Made by a program: the position numbers and the translations under genes | Source: Tetramitus jugosus | Lineage: Eukaryota; Heterolobosea; Eutetramitea; Acrasida; Vahlkampfiidae | Assembly: GCA_937625935.1 (NCBI GenBank) | Contig: OW569386.1 | Span: 355,932 to 419,931, forward strand | DNA: 64,000 nt | Direction of reading: 5' to 3' | The notes under the pieces: model-generated | Databases searched by the model: none | Told to the model about the DNA's origin: nothing | Seen by the model: the letters and a program-made list of their open reading frames with translations, nothing else | In this document: positions 30,832-42,700 of the stretch, piece by piece | Position numbering within the stretch: position 1 is the first letter of the stretch | How the letters are laid out: each line of letters opens with the position of its first letter

Positions 30832-32865
30832 ATGCTCGTACAAATGGCATCACATGTTGACGATGCTTCTAACAATTGTGGCAGCAAGAATAAGAATGAG
30901 AATGTGGATTCTTTTGGCAGTGTCATCTCTAGTGGAGGTGCAGTACAAGTCAATAAGAATGATGACATGATTCACTCTCATCATCCTCATCCTCAACCCA
31001 TTCTCTCAACAAGGACAACCACATTGAATGAACAAACATTTCCAATTTCACAATCGAAACCTGCAATGAATCATACAGATCCTGTGCAATATCATCATTC
31101 TGTTGGTGATAATATGGGAATGGTTGACACGGATTATCGTGTCAGTGGTGGTAGCAGTAGTAGCCATGTTAGTAGTAATGCTAACTCATCCAAGCACTTT
31201 TCTCATTTGCCATCTGTTGCGCAGTCGAATTTGAGATTTCTGGTTTCTGAGCTCAACAAGCGCAAAGGAACGAGAATACGTCTCAAGAATCGAAGTGTTT
31301 ATTGTGTCTTGTTCAGTGTAGAGCTAGTGGAGAGACAATTCAGAGGCAGTTTTCTCAAATTTAAACTATTCTATCGTGGTTATGTATGGAAGGCTCCATC
31401 TATCGTCTTTGCACAAATGATCAAGGATCAAGCACACTTGGACAAATCTATGGGTTCGTCTGGCGTAGCTCCATTGAACTCTCATGGTCTAGGAGATGCC
31501 CAGTGGAGAGTGAGACTCAACAACTCATCTACCAATCCAAGTGAATTTGAGTGGATACGATTGTATGAGAGCATGTCGTCCCATGTTTTGAGTGGTCGTG
31601 CAATGGTCGATGTCAACAGAATACCTCCAGAGACCTCAACCGAAGAATTTTCATTCCTTCCTGATCCCCAGTTTGTGAATCTGAGCTTTTGTTTTTCGTT
31701 AAGACTTTTGGAATCGATTAACTATGTCATGGATAGGGGTGAACTCGATCAAAATAGTTCACTGTACCCAAATCTGCAAAGTGTATCTGAGAAAGCTTCA
31801 TCAAGGCAAAGGCCGAGCAATGCAGGAAAGCGAAAATCCCTTCTCCAACTGTCTCATCTCAACACATTGAATACCACAATCGATCGAACTATGCACAACA
31901 ATCGTGAAAGTAGCAGCAGTAGTGATGACGCAGATCAGGACAGTGAAGACTCTGATGACCAAATGAAGATCGATGACGATGAATGTGAACCTTTAGAGGG
32001 ATCTACTCCAACCAAGAAACTCAAAGAAACTCAAGAACAGCTGTTTTCAATGACCATCTCTTCTCCTCATCCGACTAATCATGAAGCAGCGTCTCCTACA
32101 ACTCCTCTGCTAACTCCATCTCTCGTGTCTGGATTGCCCTCCTTTGCTGACTTTGCAAATTTCTTCAAGGCACAAGTAGACCTCGGTAGTGCTTCTACTG
32201 CTCCACCACTGTGTACTATACCCATACCAGACATTGAGTCCACCCTTAATAATGGTAATCATCTTGTATCTTCCATAACATATGATGAAAAAGACGGAAG
32301 CCCAGCAGTACCATCAACGACTGATGAAGGTAAAAAGAAGAGAAATCGCTCTGGAAGAACCAAGCAAACCAGGAGCGCTCCTACAGTTGAAAGTGTTGCT
32401 GTCCCTGCTCTATCGAACGATTTCCTTCCAGATTACTCCTCACTTGCTCAATTCTTTGCTCAGGACATGACAGCTCCCAATACCCATTCGAGTCTGACAC
32501 CGAGCACATCGACTGACCCTGTCAGTGACACTATCATATCGACATTATCTGCTTCGGAGAATGCTCATGTTGAAACAAATCCTAGCAAAGAATCATCTGA
32601 ACCTTCTTCTAACTCGAAAGTGAAATCGAGATTCGTGAAGCGAGATCGGAGGAAAACATCGGGTAATGCAACACCCACATCACCTGCCATGCGTCCTTCT
32701 TCTCAAGTGTTTGAAGTACCAATCTCTCAACAAGTCAAGCCAGGGGTTGTATCGACTACTATTCCGAACATACGACCCACCATTCTCCTGTTATCTACGC
32801 CAGATACGCCAATAACTCCATCTAGTCGGTCCACATCTCACCTACAAAGTAATGAACAAAGATAG
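30832..32865 (+). CDS. Hypothetical Ser/Thr-rich protein with conserved-looking core
   Basis: 677 residues, intronless. A second in-frame ATG four codons in is an equally good start. Residues about 125-300 are compact and non-repetitive (KGTRIRLKNRSVYCVLFSVEL, WRVRLNN, SFCFSLRLLESINYV), probably a beta-rich domain. The remainder is Ser/Thr/Pro/Asp-rich with Lys/Arg patches (KKKRNRSGR, KRDRRK) that could be nuclear localisation signals. A regulatory or nuclear role is plausible but no family is recognised. Confidence 0.7.
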   Translation: MLVQMASHVDDASNNCGSKNKNENVDSFGSVISSGGAVQVNKNDDMIHSHHPHPQPILSTRTTTLNEQTFPISQSKPAMNHTDPVQYHHSVGDNMGMVDTDYRVSGGSSSSHVSSNANSSKHFSHLPSVAQSNLRFLVSELNKRKGTRIRLKNRSVYCVLFSVELVERQFRGSFLKFKLFYRGYVWKAPSIVFAQMIKDQAHLDKSMGSSGVAPLNSHGLGDAQWRVRLNNSSTNPSEFEWIRLYESMSSHVLSGRAMVDVNRIPPETSTEEFSFLPDPQFVNLSFCFSLRLLESINYVMDRGELDQNSSLYPNLQSVSEKASSRQRPSNAGKRKSLLQLSHLNTLNTTIDRTMHNNRESSSSSDDADQDSEDSDDQMKIDDDECEPLEGSTPTKKLKETQEQLFSMTISSPHPTNHEAASPTTPLLTPSLVSGLPSFADFANFFKAQVDLGSASTAPPLCTIPIPDIESTLNNGNHLVSSITYDEKDGSPAVPSTTDEGKKKRNRSGRTKQTRSAPTVESVAVPALSNDFLPDYSSLAQFFAQDMTAPNTHSSLTPSTSTDPVSDTIISTLSASENAHVETNPSKESSEPSSNSKVKSRFVKRDRRKTSGNATPTSPAMRPSSQVFEVPISQQVKPGVVSTTIPNIRPTILLLSTPDTPITPSSRSTSHLQSNEQR

Positions 32866-32959
32866 TATTTTTTCCATCTCCTAACTTTCCTTGATTACAC
32901 TCCTACTCGACTACCGATCATGCTCAAAGAGTTTACCAATGATGTTCCCACTGCAGCTT

Positions 32960-33040
32960 TAATAAATACAACAAGGACAAATAGGCCTACTCTGAGTCCC
33001 ATACCCAATACCACCACCAAGTTCCTCTTCTTCAATCTAA
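32960..33040 (-). pseudogene. Partial duplicate of neighbouring gene's membrane-anchor segment
   Basis: About 80 bp imperfectly repeat 33272-33352. Read on the minus strand, the copy encodes KKRNLVVVLGMGLRVGLFVL, against KKKRSLAVALGVGLGVGLLV in the adjacent gene. No larger open frame surrounds it, so it is a fragment left by tandem duplication. The rest of 32866-33149 shows nothing. Confidence 0.5.
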
Positions 33041-33149
33041 ACTGGCCCATTTTCAATAAGTTTGACAGTATTATAGATTATGAATTTTTTATTACGTTGT
33101 CAGGAGATTGGGGTGACAAGTGAAGTAGTACAAGTGTCAGTGAATGAAA

Positions 33150-34094
33150 TCACTTTGAATCACAGATTGTGAAACAGAACAATATCACGCCCAAAAGTTC
33201 GAGGATCGAGGTACAGAAGTCGCCAAAACCACGACCAAACACCAAAGTTCCCACCACAGAGACAACAACGATAACAACAATGGCAAGGACAAGTAGGCCT
33301 ACACCGAGTCCTACTCCCAATGCCACCGCCAAGCTCCTCTTCTTCTTCGCCTGACACTTACTAAATCTCTGCGAAAAGTCAATGTAAGGTCCATAATAGC
33401 TATTCGCATTCATATCATTCACTTGAATGTGAACTTGATTCGATGTCTTGGAAACAACAGTCATATTTGCACCTGGCAAAAGATAGGTGAAGATATCAAC
33501 AGTAGAAACCGGTTTGTCGAATGTTGGCAAATTAAAGTACAAGGACCATTGTGGCAGCGATAGTGATGGATGATAGTAGGGCATGAGCACTCGATTAAAC
33601 TTTCCTAAGGAGCCACTTGCACTCAACGTCACCAACATTCCTACAACAGAGTAAGTATATCTCAACGTAATCACAGCATCGCTCGAAATCACATTTTGGA
33701 AACTTGTAGTGATGAGTGCTGCCTTGACTGCCAGAAACGGATCGGCCTGACTCACATAAAACTGTGAGATGGTTGCATTGGCATCGCCAATCGATGAAGA
33801 TTGAACCGTTATGGCAAGGTTGGTAATGAGGTCAACAGATCCTACCTTGTACGATATAGTGTACGGTACATAGTGATCAATTGTTGAGATGGAATCGGAG
33901 GCAGAGATACTGTAGGTGACATCCTCTCTGACCAGAACATTGCAAGTTCCTTCGCTTTCAGTGGGCACGACTACGGTGGTACTCATGTCGTTGATGCTGA
34001 GACATGTGACATGTTGCTGTGGTTGAAATAGTAAGACCAATAGAATCACAACAAGAGACAGACTGAACAATGATGGGAACTTGAGATGTTGCAT
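33150..34094 (-). CDS. Single-pass membrane protein, unknown ectodomain
   Basis: 314 residues from the ATG at 34094, chosen because it starts directly at a signal peptide (FPSLFSLSLVVILLVLLF); the upstream 38 in-frame codons look like leader sequence. The ectodomain of about 210 residues is rich in Ser, Thr, Val and Tyr strands with a few Cys and an N-glycosylation sequon (NAT). A basic stop-transfer stretch (KKKRS) lies before a Gly/Val/Leu membrane helix (VGLGVGLLVLAIVVIVVV). In type I topology Lys/Arg would follow the helix, so orientation is uncertain. The family is not recognised. Confidence 0.65.
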   Translation of the reverse strand: MQHLKFPSLFSLSLVVILLVLLFQPQQHVTCLSINDMSTTVVVPTESEGTCNVLVREDVTYSISASDSISTIDHYVPYTISYKVGSVDLITNLAITVQSSSIGDANATISQFYVSQADPFLAVKAALITTSFQNVISSDAVITLRYTYSVVGMLVTLSASGSLGKFNRVLMPYYHPSLSLPQWSLYFNLPTFDKPVSTVDIFTYLLPGANMTVVSKTSNQVHIQVNDMNANSYYGPYIDFSQRFSKCQAKKKRSLAVALGVGLGVGLLVLAIVVIVVVSVVGTLVFGRGFGDFCTSILELLGVILFCFTICDSK

Positions 34095-34447
34095 TTGTTT
34101 CTTTGTGGGTGTTGTCGAACTTTGAGGATATCTCCCGCTATGGTACAACAGCTTTGTGTACCACAAACAACTCACCCAAGTTCGCTCCTGTGAGATGGTG
34201 TCAGTCATTCGAGCATGAAATTGGAGCTGTCACTGGTTTCCCGCGCTTCTGTTCGTACAATTGATATTGCCCGATCCATGTTCTCCGTTCTCCGTTGTCT
34301 AACGGATAACAATGGACCTAAAGGAAGCTCCGAAAATATCTCATCCACAAAAGCAACATCTAACTCACCAAAGGAACAACATCTATTCATCCCTATTATT
34401 ATTATTATTATTATTGTTGTTGCCAATATAGTCACACAGTCTTGAAA
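34095..34447. other. Divergent intergenic region with a short ORF
   Basis: 353 bp between divergent genes. A 76-codon plus-strand ORF (34215-34445, ATG start) ends in poly-Ile from an ATT microsatellite (about 34396-34414) and stops 2 bp before the next ATG. It may be an upstream ORF or simply a leader; I see no domain. Confidence 0.3.
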
Positions 34448-35122
34448 ATGAACATTACACTCAAACGGAAACGTGAATACTCATCAGAAGATTTCTATCA
34501 GTTTGATGATGAACTGAGTCACGATGCAGCTCAGCAGCTACACCACGATGAGAACAATAATTTCTTTAGCAACAACAACAACAACAACAATATATTGACA
34601 CAGCAATCAATAATGTATGGAACGATGGAACAACCACCTAGAAAAAAACCCTTTTACAACGATCACCTTCAAAAAATCAATCAGAATCTGAGCGGTGCTC
34701 TTTCTGATTCGACACTGCTCACCACAACAACAGCCTTTCATAATCACCACTCATCATCAGAGCTCAATCATTCACCACCTTGTCCCTCCAGCAATCCATC
34801 ATCCCCCACCAACAGCACTCCTTCTTCACCAATCACTATCCCTTCTCATTCTCATCATCATCCATTGAGCTATCATTATCCACTCTCATCATGCAATTCA
34901 CCACCACCACCACAGCATACACGGTCATCACACTATAGCCATGCTCCATATCCTTATTCCAACAGCAACAGCAGTACACTATCACCCTTCTCATCCAAGT
35001 TGAGTTCACTGAATGGAGATGCACAATTATTGGCAAAACTAACAAGAGATTTGAGTGAGGCCAATCGGAGGAGAGACAACGCAAAGAGAAGATTGCAATT
35101 TTCTGGTCATCCGACCACGTAG
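34448..35122 (+). CDS. Low-complexity Ser/Pro/His/Asn-rich protein
   Basis: 224 residues. A basic start (LKRKREYSSEDFYQFDDE) precedes Asn, His, Ser and Pro runs. A short charged helix at the C-terminus (QLLAKLTRDLSEANRRRDNA) is the only non-repetitive part. It could be a nuclear regulatory protein, but nothing identifies a family. Confidence 0.55.
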   Translation: MNITLKRKREYSSEDFYQFDDELSHDAAQQLHHDENNNFFSNNNNNNNILTQQSIMYGTMEQPPRKKPFYNDHLQKINQNLSGALSDSTLLTTTTAFHNHHSSSELNHSPPCPSSNPSSPTNSTPSSPITIPSHSHHHPLSYHYPLSSCNSPPPPQHTRSSHYSHAPYPYSNSNSSTLSPFSSKLSSLNGDAQLLAKLTRDLSEANRRRDNAKRRLQFSGHPTT

Positions 35123-35306
35123 TTCATCTGGTGAGGTGTCCTTTGACTCACAACGGACAAATTCGTGTTCAGAAATAGAAGCGGATTAATAAAAAATACC
35201 GACATCATTTTTCACACATCCCGCAGTAGTGTCAAGTTTTTATCCAAACACCAAGAAACCACATAAACAACAACAATCATCCAAAATTCGATAACACACA
35301 ACAACA

Positions 35307-36347
35307 ATGAGCGGAAACAACAACTACGAACACATTTTATTCGGCATGTGCAACCCATTGCTCGATATCTCTGCTGAGGTACCAAGCGATGTGTTGACCA
35401 AGTACGATGTCGCACCTGCTAGTGCCATTTTGGCAGAGGAGAAGCACAAGCCAATCTATCAAGAACTCGTTGACAACTACAATGTCGAGTACATTGCTGG
35501 TGGTTCTGCTCAAAATGTTCTCCGTGTCTATCAATGGATGATTCAACAACCAAACAGCGCCACATTTGTTGGTTGCGTTGGTGATGATGCATTCGGAAGA
35601 CAATTGAGAGACAGTGCAACAAAGGATGGACTCAATGTTCAATACTTGGTTGACCCTGCTGTTCCAACCGGTACCTGTGCTGTGTTGGTTGTTGGTAAGG
35701 AGAGAACTCTGATTGCTAACCTTGCTGCTGCCAATGAGTACAAGCACGATCACTTGCTCACTGATGACATTCAACAATATGTCAACAAGTCTCAATACTT
35801 TTACATTTCTGGCTTCTTTTTGACTGTCTCTCCAGAATCCGTCATGTTTGTTGGAAAGCATGCTGCTGAGAACAACAAGTTGTTCATGATCAACTTGAGT
35901 GCTCAATTCATTGTCTCTGTTTTCAAGGATAGATTGTTGAGTGCTTTGCCATATGCTGACTTTTTGTTCGGTAATGAATTGGAAGCCAGAGAGTTCTCCA
36001 AGGTCATGGGTTATGAGACTGATGATGTTGCTTTGATTGCTGAGAAGGCATCTCAGTACGAAAAGGTGAACCAAAAGAGAGACAGAATTGTCGTGTTCAC
36101 TCAAGGCCCAGATCCAGTTGTCATTGCTGTCAATGGCAAGTCTCACTTGATTCAAGTTCCACCTGTTCCAACTGACTTGATCAAGGACACCAACGGTGCT
36201 GGTGATGCTTTTGTTGGTGGTTTCTTGGCTGCTTTGATCAAGGGTAAGGATTTAGACGAGTGTGCTAGAGCTGGAATCTATTCCTCTGGTGTTGTGATTC
36301 AACACTCTGGATGTGTCTTCCCTCCTCTTCCTGACTACAAGTTGTAA
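35307..36347 (+). CDS. Adenosine kinase
   Basis: 346 residues, intronless, the usual length. PfkB-family signatures are present: GMCNPLLDISA at the start, AGGSAQNVLRVYQWM (substrate binding), GCVGDDAFG, and DTNGAGDAFVGGFLAAL near residue 295 with the catalytic Asp and anion hole. It phosphorylates adenosine to AMP using ATP, for purine salvage, in the cytosol. Codon use is strongly biased, with recurrent AAG, GAG, TTG and GCT, consistent with high expression. Confidence 0.96.
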   Translation: MSGNNNYEHILFGMCNPLLDISAEVPSDVLTKYDVAPASAILAEEKHKPIYQELVDNYNVEYIAGGSAQNVLRVYQWMIQQPNSATFVGCVGDDAFGRQLRDSATKDGLNVQYLVDPAVPTGTCAVLVVGKERTLIANLAAANEYKHDHLLTDDIQQYVNKSQYFYISGFFLTVSPESVMFVGKHAAENNKLFMINLSAQFIVSVFKDRLLSALPYADFLFGNELEAREFSKVMGYETDDVALIAEKASQYEKVNQKRDRIVVFTQGPDPVVIAVNGKSHLIQVPPVPTDLIKDTNGAGDAFVGGFLAALIKGKDLDECARAGIYSSGVVIQHSGCVFPPLPDYKL

Positions 36348-36720
36348 AGTATTTTACGCTCCCACATGCTATCACTTTTCTTACAATTTCATTGATCTTT
36401 GTTCTTTTTTGCTCCGCATCAATTGGCAGACCACGAAAACCCCACATGACAAGAAAAAAGAAACAATTTCATGATAGTGCAACATCGATTTTCATTCGTG
36501 CCGAAGCAATCGGAAGTGAGATAGTGTAACCGATCTCATCGATGGAGCCTTTGAAATTAGGTATGTCCGCGTTTGGTTCGCGGATTTGTTGAGCTCTCGT
36601 TTACGGTCGGAACCAACCCATACGCGACGATATTACCGACTGTAGTTTGTGGCACAGTTTGCTCAGTTTCAAGAAACCAATTTGCGCGTAGAGTCGAATC
36701 ATTAGAAGATTATCGTGAAG
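36348..36720. other. Intergenic region before the giant gene
   Basis: 373 bp that must hold the adenosine kinase 3' end and the promoter and leader of the giant RCC1/EGF gene. A plus-strand open frame (36573-36821) is not coding-like. No RNA gene is seen. Confidence 0.4.
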
Positions 36721-39700
36721 ATGAAGGCAAGAGCTTTCAATTTTCTCTTACTCGCTGTTTGTACACTATTACTCTTGTTTTCTCTCAGGGAAGGTTTGTT
36801 CATCTCTTCATTTGCACATGAATGCGAACTCAGCGGGATTAACTAAGAACTTTTTCTCATTCAATTAAATATAACGATAGTGGAGAGTCAATCATGTAAC
36901 GGCACAGCGAACACTGATACAACAGTTTGCTCATCTCATGGATTTTGTGTCAGCGAGGATTATTGTATCTGTCACCCTGGATATAGGGGCACATTTTGTG
37001 ATGAAGAACAATTGGGATATGCTTTCAGTGCTGGCTGGAATAGCAAGGGTCAATTAGGAGACACTTTTACAGTCAATAGGCAAACAACCATTCGAATTCC
37101 TGGATGGTTTTCATTATTAAGTTTGGCTGCTGTATCTGCCGGGGAGGGATACTCGATGGCATTAACTACTTCGGGTGACGTGTACACTTGGGGAGATAAC
37201 AGTTATGGTCAATTGGGCACTGGAGATTCAGCTAGTCGCCTCGAACCAACGCTAGTGCTGAAAGGAGCATTCATAAAGGTTATAGCTGCCTGCGCCGTGC
37301 ATTCAATCGCTTTAGCCAAAAACGGTTCTATTTACACATGGGGAACGAATAAGATTATAACCCCAATAGATACTGATAATGACCATGCTGGTATTCTCGG
37401 TCATGGCACTTTCGATGCTTACGCAGCGCTAAGACCAACCATTATTTCTGCATCTTTACCAACGAATTTTATCTCTGTGGGATGTGGAAGGTATCATTCC
37501 CTGGCACTGACGACAGCTGGAGGACTCTATGTTTGGGGATCGAATTTGGTAAATCAACTTGGAGACGGAGGAACAGGAACAAATCTAGCTATTCCCACTC
37601 CATCTGACTCTCGATACGTTGTTAGTTCTTTTGCAGCTGGTGAATATCATTCTCTGATTAGTACCATTGAAGGCAAAGTTTATTCTTGGGGCTTGGGAAC
37701 AAGCGGTCAATCTGGTGTTGTGGATTCCATGGGAAATCCTATGGCAGCACCTGCGACTCCCAGACTAGTATCGGGATCTTTGGTAGGAAAATTTGTAGTG
37801 TCAGTGACAAGTGGAAGATTTAGTTCTCTTGCGAGGTGTTTAGACGGAAGTGTTCATGTATGGGGAAAGAATACTGATTACCAACTGGGAGATGGCACAA
37901 CAACTCAAAGGAATGTTCCAGTTCAATTGACTGACATGAGTTGGGTTACTAACTTGTTCGGTGGATCGCTGACAGATACAATTTTTGCCACAGTAAATCA
38001 CACTGGATTGTACGCCTGGGGAAAAAATTCGTACGGCATCTATGGTACAGGAGTCACTGGAGTTATCTATAGAGTCCCAACTGCCATTCCTGATCTCTAT
38101 TCGGGTGCTTATGCTACTCAAGTCGCTCCAGGAAGTGACCATGCACTATTCTTAATATCTGGTATAACATGCTTTGCTATCATGGCAGGAGACGAAAATG
38201 TTTGTGCGTCACATGGCACTTGTGTGGCCATGGATCAATGTCAATGCCACACAGGTTTTACAGGATTGGATTGCTCTCTTCCTTTCTGTTTTTTGAAAAA
38301 TTCATCAGACGAGACAGTATGCAACGGTCACGGTCAGTGTCTGACCACAGATACATGCGTTTGCTATCATGGATTTTCGGGAGATGAATGCGAGGAGGCA
38401 ATTAGTGGTGTAATGTATGGTTCTGGTGATGACTCTGAAGGACAGTTAGGTGATACAAATAGTGGAGCAGGTCTCTATCAATACGCTACGATTGTTTCAA
38501 ATGGATTCTTTAAAAAATCGATTACGATGCTCGATGCAGGATACAAATCTTCACTAGCTATCTCAGGTGGAAAACTATATGGTGTAGGATGGAACTACTT
38601 GGGGAAACTGGGTAGCGGGGCGGCTACGAAGCCATCACCGATCATTATTGATAATGGCTCATTATCAGGAAAGATAGTCGTTGCTGCTTGTTCAGGATAT
38701 GACTTCTCGTTAGCACTCGCTATTGATGGTACTCTTCACGCCTTGGGAGGAAACTCGCAGGGTCAATTAGGAACAGGAGTTACCACTGCTTCCACTACAC
38801 CAATCCAAGTAGGAGGCTTACTACCATATGAACAAGTCGTTCAAGTGAGTTGTGGGTATCAACATGCCGCAGCTCTAACACTGAATGGTACAGTATTCAC
38901 TTGGGGATCCAACTCAAATGGTCAGATCGGAAATGGAAAATCCGGAGTCAATGTTCTTCTACCCTATCAGGTCTATATTTCTGGAGTTCTTTACACACGA
39001 CGTGTTTCAATGGTCGTGTGTGGGCACTCTCACACGATGGCGCTCGTGTCTGATGGTAACGTTTACACTTGGGGAGCAGGAAGTTATGGACAGTTGGGTT
39101 TTGGATCATTCCCAGCGGCTCAAGTTTTGCCTGTTAAGATAATAGATGGGATCACAAGCACCAAGATTATATCTATTAGTGCTTCCAGTTTCGCGTCCTA
39201 TGCAGTGGGATCAGATGGTATTGGATACGCCTGGGGCAAAGGCTCTCAGGGTCAAATAGGCAACGGTGAGTGGGTCAACAAGAATATTCCCACAAAAATT
39301 AGTATCACACCATCTGAGCCGATCAAATTCATTAGTAGTGGAGTCGGGCAAGTGGTAGGCGAAGATTCTCATGCCATTGCTATTACGGTGAATGGTACCG
39401 CATGGACTTGGGGACAAAATACTTACGGACAGTTGTCTGATGGCACAGCAAATCCTGCATCTATTCCTGTACGGTATAATTCAATGTATCCATATAGGCG
39501 TGTTGTATCGGTATCTGCTGGTTTTTCTCATACACTCATTACATACAATGCAACTGACTCTTGTTATGGAGTATACATGGATGAACCTCACACATGCTCA
39601 TATCATGGAGATTGTATCGGGTTGGATACGTGTAACTGTCATGCTAACTATACCGGAGATGATTGCAGTATTTTCAAATGCTTTGATCTCATTTTTAATG

Positions 39701-42700
39701 CTTCTACTGTTTGTCATTCTCGCGGCAAGTGCATCGCTCACGATACTTGTGTATGCCAAAATGGTTATACGGGAGATGAATGTGAATTTGAACGATTTGG
39801 AGTCGTGTATGCCGTGGGAAAACAAGATGCGAATTTTCAATTGGGAGATGATGATCTGGTACCTGCTTCGATTGCAGTACCAACCACTGGTTTACTAATG
39901 GATACATTTGTCACCACAGTTGAGGCAGGAAAAGATTATTCGATTGTTCTTGGCAGGAATGGTTATGTTTATACATGGGGTTCGAATTCCTTTTCCGTTA
40001 TTGGCGATGGAACATCGATTGTGAGGAGAAAGCCGTATATTGCATTTACTGGTAACGCTATCTCGATTTGTAGTGGGGGCTATCATTCACTCGTTGTTAA
40101 TTCCGATGGTAAAGCATATTCATGGGGAAGTACTCGGACTTATAATGCGTTTACTGTTTCTTGTGGAAACGGTTGGACCACTGAGGTACAATGTAATTAT
40201 GGAGTGCTGGGTAGAGGAGCAATAGGAGTAAGCATTTTACCCACACCAGATCTCGTGAGCGCACCAACAGATCAACACTTTACTCAGGCAGCGTGTGGAT
40301 TGGGACACTCGGTTCTGGTCACTGATGACGGGAAAATCTGGACTTTTGGACTCAATTATATGTATTATGGATCCCCTGGTTATAGTGGCGTCGGTGCAGG
40401 TTACATTGGCCCCTCAGCTTCTAGTGGATATGTACTAACTCCCTATAATGTTCTGGGGCGATTAAAATTTAACAAGATTATACAAGTGGCAGCTGGTGAC
40501 TTCCACACACTGGCACTCGGTTCACACGGTGAGGTGTATTCTTGGGGACGAAATACTGTTGGTCAGTTGGGCGATGGTACCTCTGTGAGTAAAGCTACTC
40601 CCATACTCGTCTCCAAAGTGATTGGCAAACTCACTGTAGTGTTTGTTGCCGCAGGAAAACAATCTTCCTATGCTATTACCTCCACTGGTGATGTTTATTC
40701 CTGGGGACAGAACACTCTCGGACAATTGGGAGATGGAACAACTGTCAATCGGTTCTTGCCCGTGTTGCTCACCTCCTTTAAAAATGTCAATATCGTGCAC
40801 ATCTCGGCTAGCAAGCTGACTAATTACGTGCTTGCTGTAGCGAAGAACGGATCTGCATATGGATGGGGAGATAACACTCAATCTCAAATTGGGGATGAGA
40901 CTACTACCAACACATTGTATCCAGTATCTGTGGTCAATCGGTCCAAGGTCAGAAAAATAGTTCATGCAGCTACTTCCGAGTTTCATTCTCTATTTCTCTA
41001 CAATGGCACTTTTTGTTTTGGGAAGCTTTCAGATGATCCGTACGTTTGTCATGGTAGAGGAAATTGCAGTGATACGGATGCATGCCAATGCAAAGAAGGG
41101 TATTTAGGATCCGAGTGTGAAATATCCATGTGCTTTGGGTTGAATTCTACGGATGATTCAGTTTGCTCTGGACATGGCTATTGTGTTGGCTACAATAGTT
41201 GTTCATGCATCAATACACATACTGGAGCACAATGCGAGTTAGAAGTGTTCGGATTGTCCTTCTCGATGGGATCGAATGCCAAGTATCAATTAGGAGATGA
41301 CTACTACGACGACCGAGCATTTCACGTGCAAACATCTTATCCTTTATCGAACGTGAATCTCGTTCGACTAGTTCATGCAGGTAACAGGGCATCCCTTGCT
41401 ATATCAAAAGTTGGCAAATTGTATACTTGGGGAAATGGCGATTATGCTCAGATTGGAGATGGTACATTTGGTATAAATCGAAATAGGCCCACCCCGATTT
41501 TGACCTCAAAAACATTTAGGAGTGCCTGCATGGGTAATACCTATGGAGTGGCAGTAGACGAAAGTGGCCAGGTGTGGGCATGGGGATATTCTATTATGTC
41601 AACAAATCCTCTGCCCTATATAGCCTGCTATGTCAATGGATATCCACAGTATTGTCCAAATACAGGCCTAACATGCGGCTGCGTTGTTAATCCAGAAAAG
41701 ACCGGTGTTCTGGGAAATCCCTCGCATTACTATTATCAAACTCCTGTACAAGTGCTAGGTTTGCCATCCATTTCGTCTGTTGCTTGTGGTGTACATCATG
41801 TTGTAGCATTGGCAGAGAATGGAACGGTTTGGAGTTGGGGAAGAAACGATAATGCACAGTTGGGATATGTTCCTTCCAAGGAGATCAGAGCCCCTATGCA
41901 AATAGGAAATGTCATCTCCCAGGGAGGTGTATTGGGCAATATTAAACTTATTTCTGTTGCTGCTGGACAATATCACTCGCTTGCTCTAGGAGAGCATGGC
42001 GAAGTTTATGTATGGGGCTATAACAATGTTGGTCAGATTGGGGATAATTCTCTAGTAACAAAGTATAACCCAAGACAAGTCATGAGAACGATTTTGGCTG
42101 AGCCCATTACAACGATTGCTGCCGGTTGGGGTTCTTCATATGCTCTTTCATCTTCTGGAAAGTTGTTTTCATGGGGGTCGAACACTGGAGGTTTGCTCGG
42201 TGTATCGTCAACAGTGCCTAATGTTAATGTCCCAGTGTCAGTTGATTCGGTTTCAGACATTACTGGAATCTCAGTCTCTCTCGACGCGAGTTATGCATTA
42301 TTGGTGACATTGAATGGCACAGCATATGGTATGGGTTCTAACAATGGATTCTTGCTGGGAGACGGTTCCACTTCTGCCAAGAATTACCCTTCACCGGTTC
42401 ACAACTCATTTGATTCCCGTAGAGTTGTTGGAGTGGCAGCAGGCTTAGATCATTCTTTGTATTTATTTAATGACACCTATTGCTTTGGTGTGTTAGCAGA
42501 TGATTCTCTCGTATGCTCTTCTCATGGTTATTGTCTCGATACAGATGATTGCATTTGTGAAGCAGGGTACACATCATTGAACTGTAGTGTTCCAGTATGT
42601 TTTAACATTACGGCGCAAGATCCAAATGTTTGTAATGCACATGGACAGTGTCACGTTCCCAATATCTGTCAATGTAATCCTGGGTACGTCGGACAAGAGT

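Noticed and set aside
35337-36155. 272-codon minus-strand ORF
   Set aside because: Antisense to adenosine kinase; long only because of the biased codon use of that gene.
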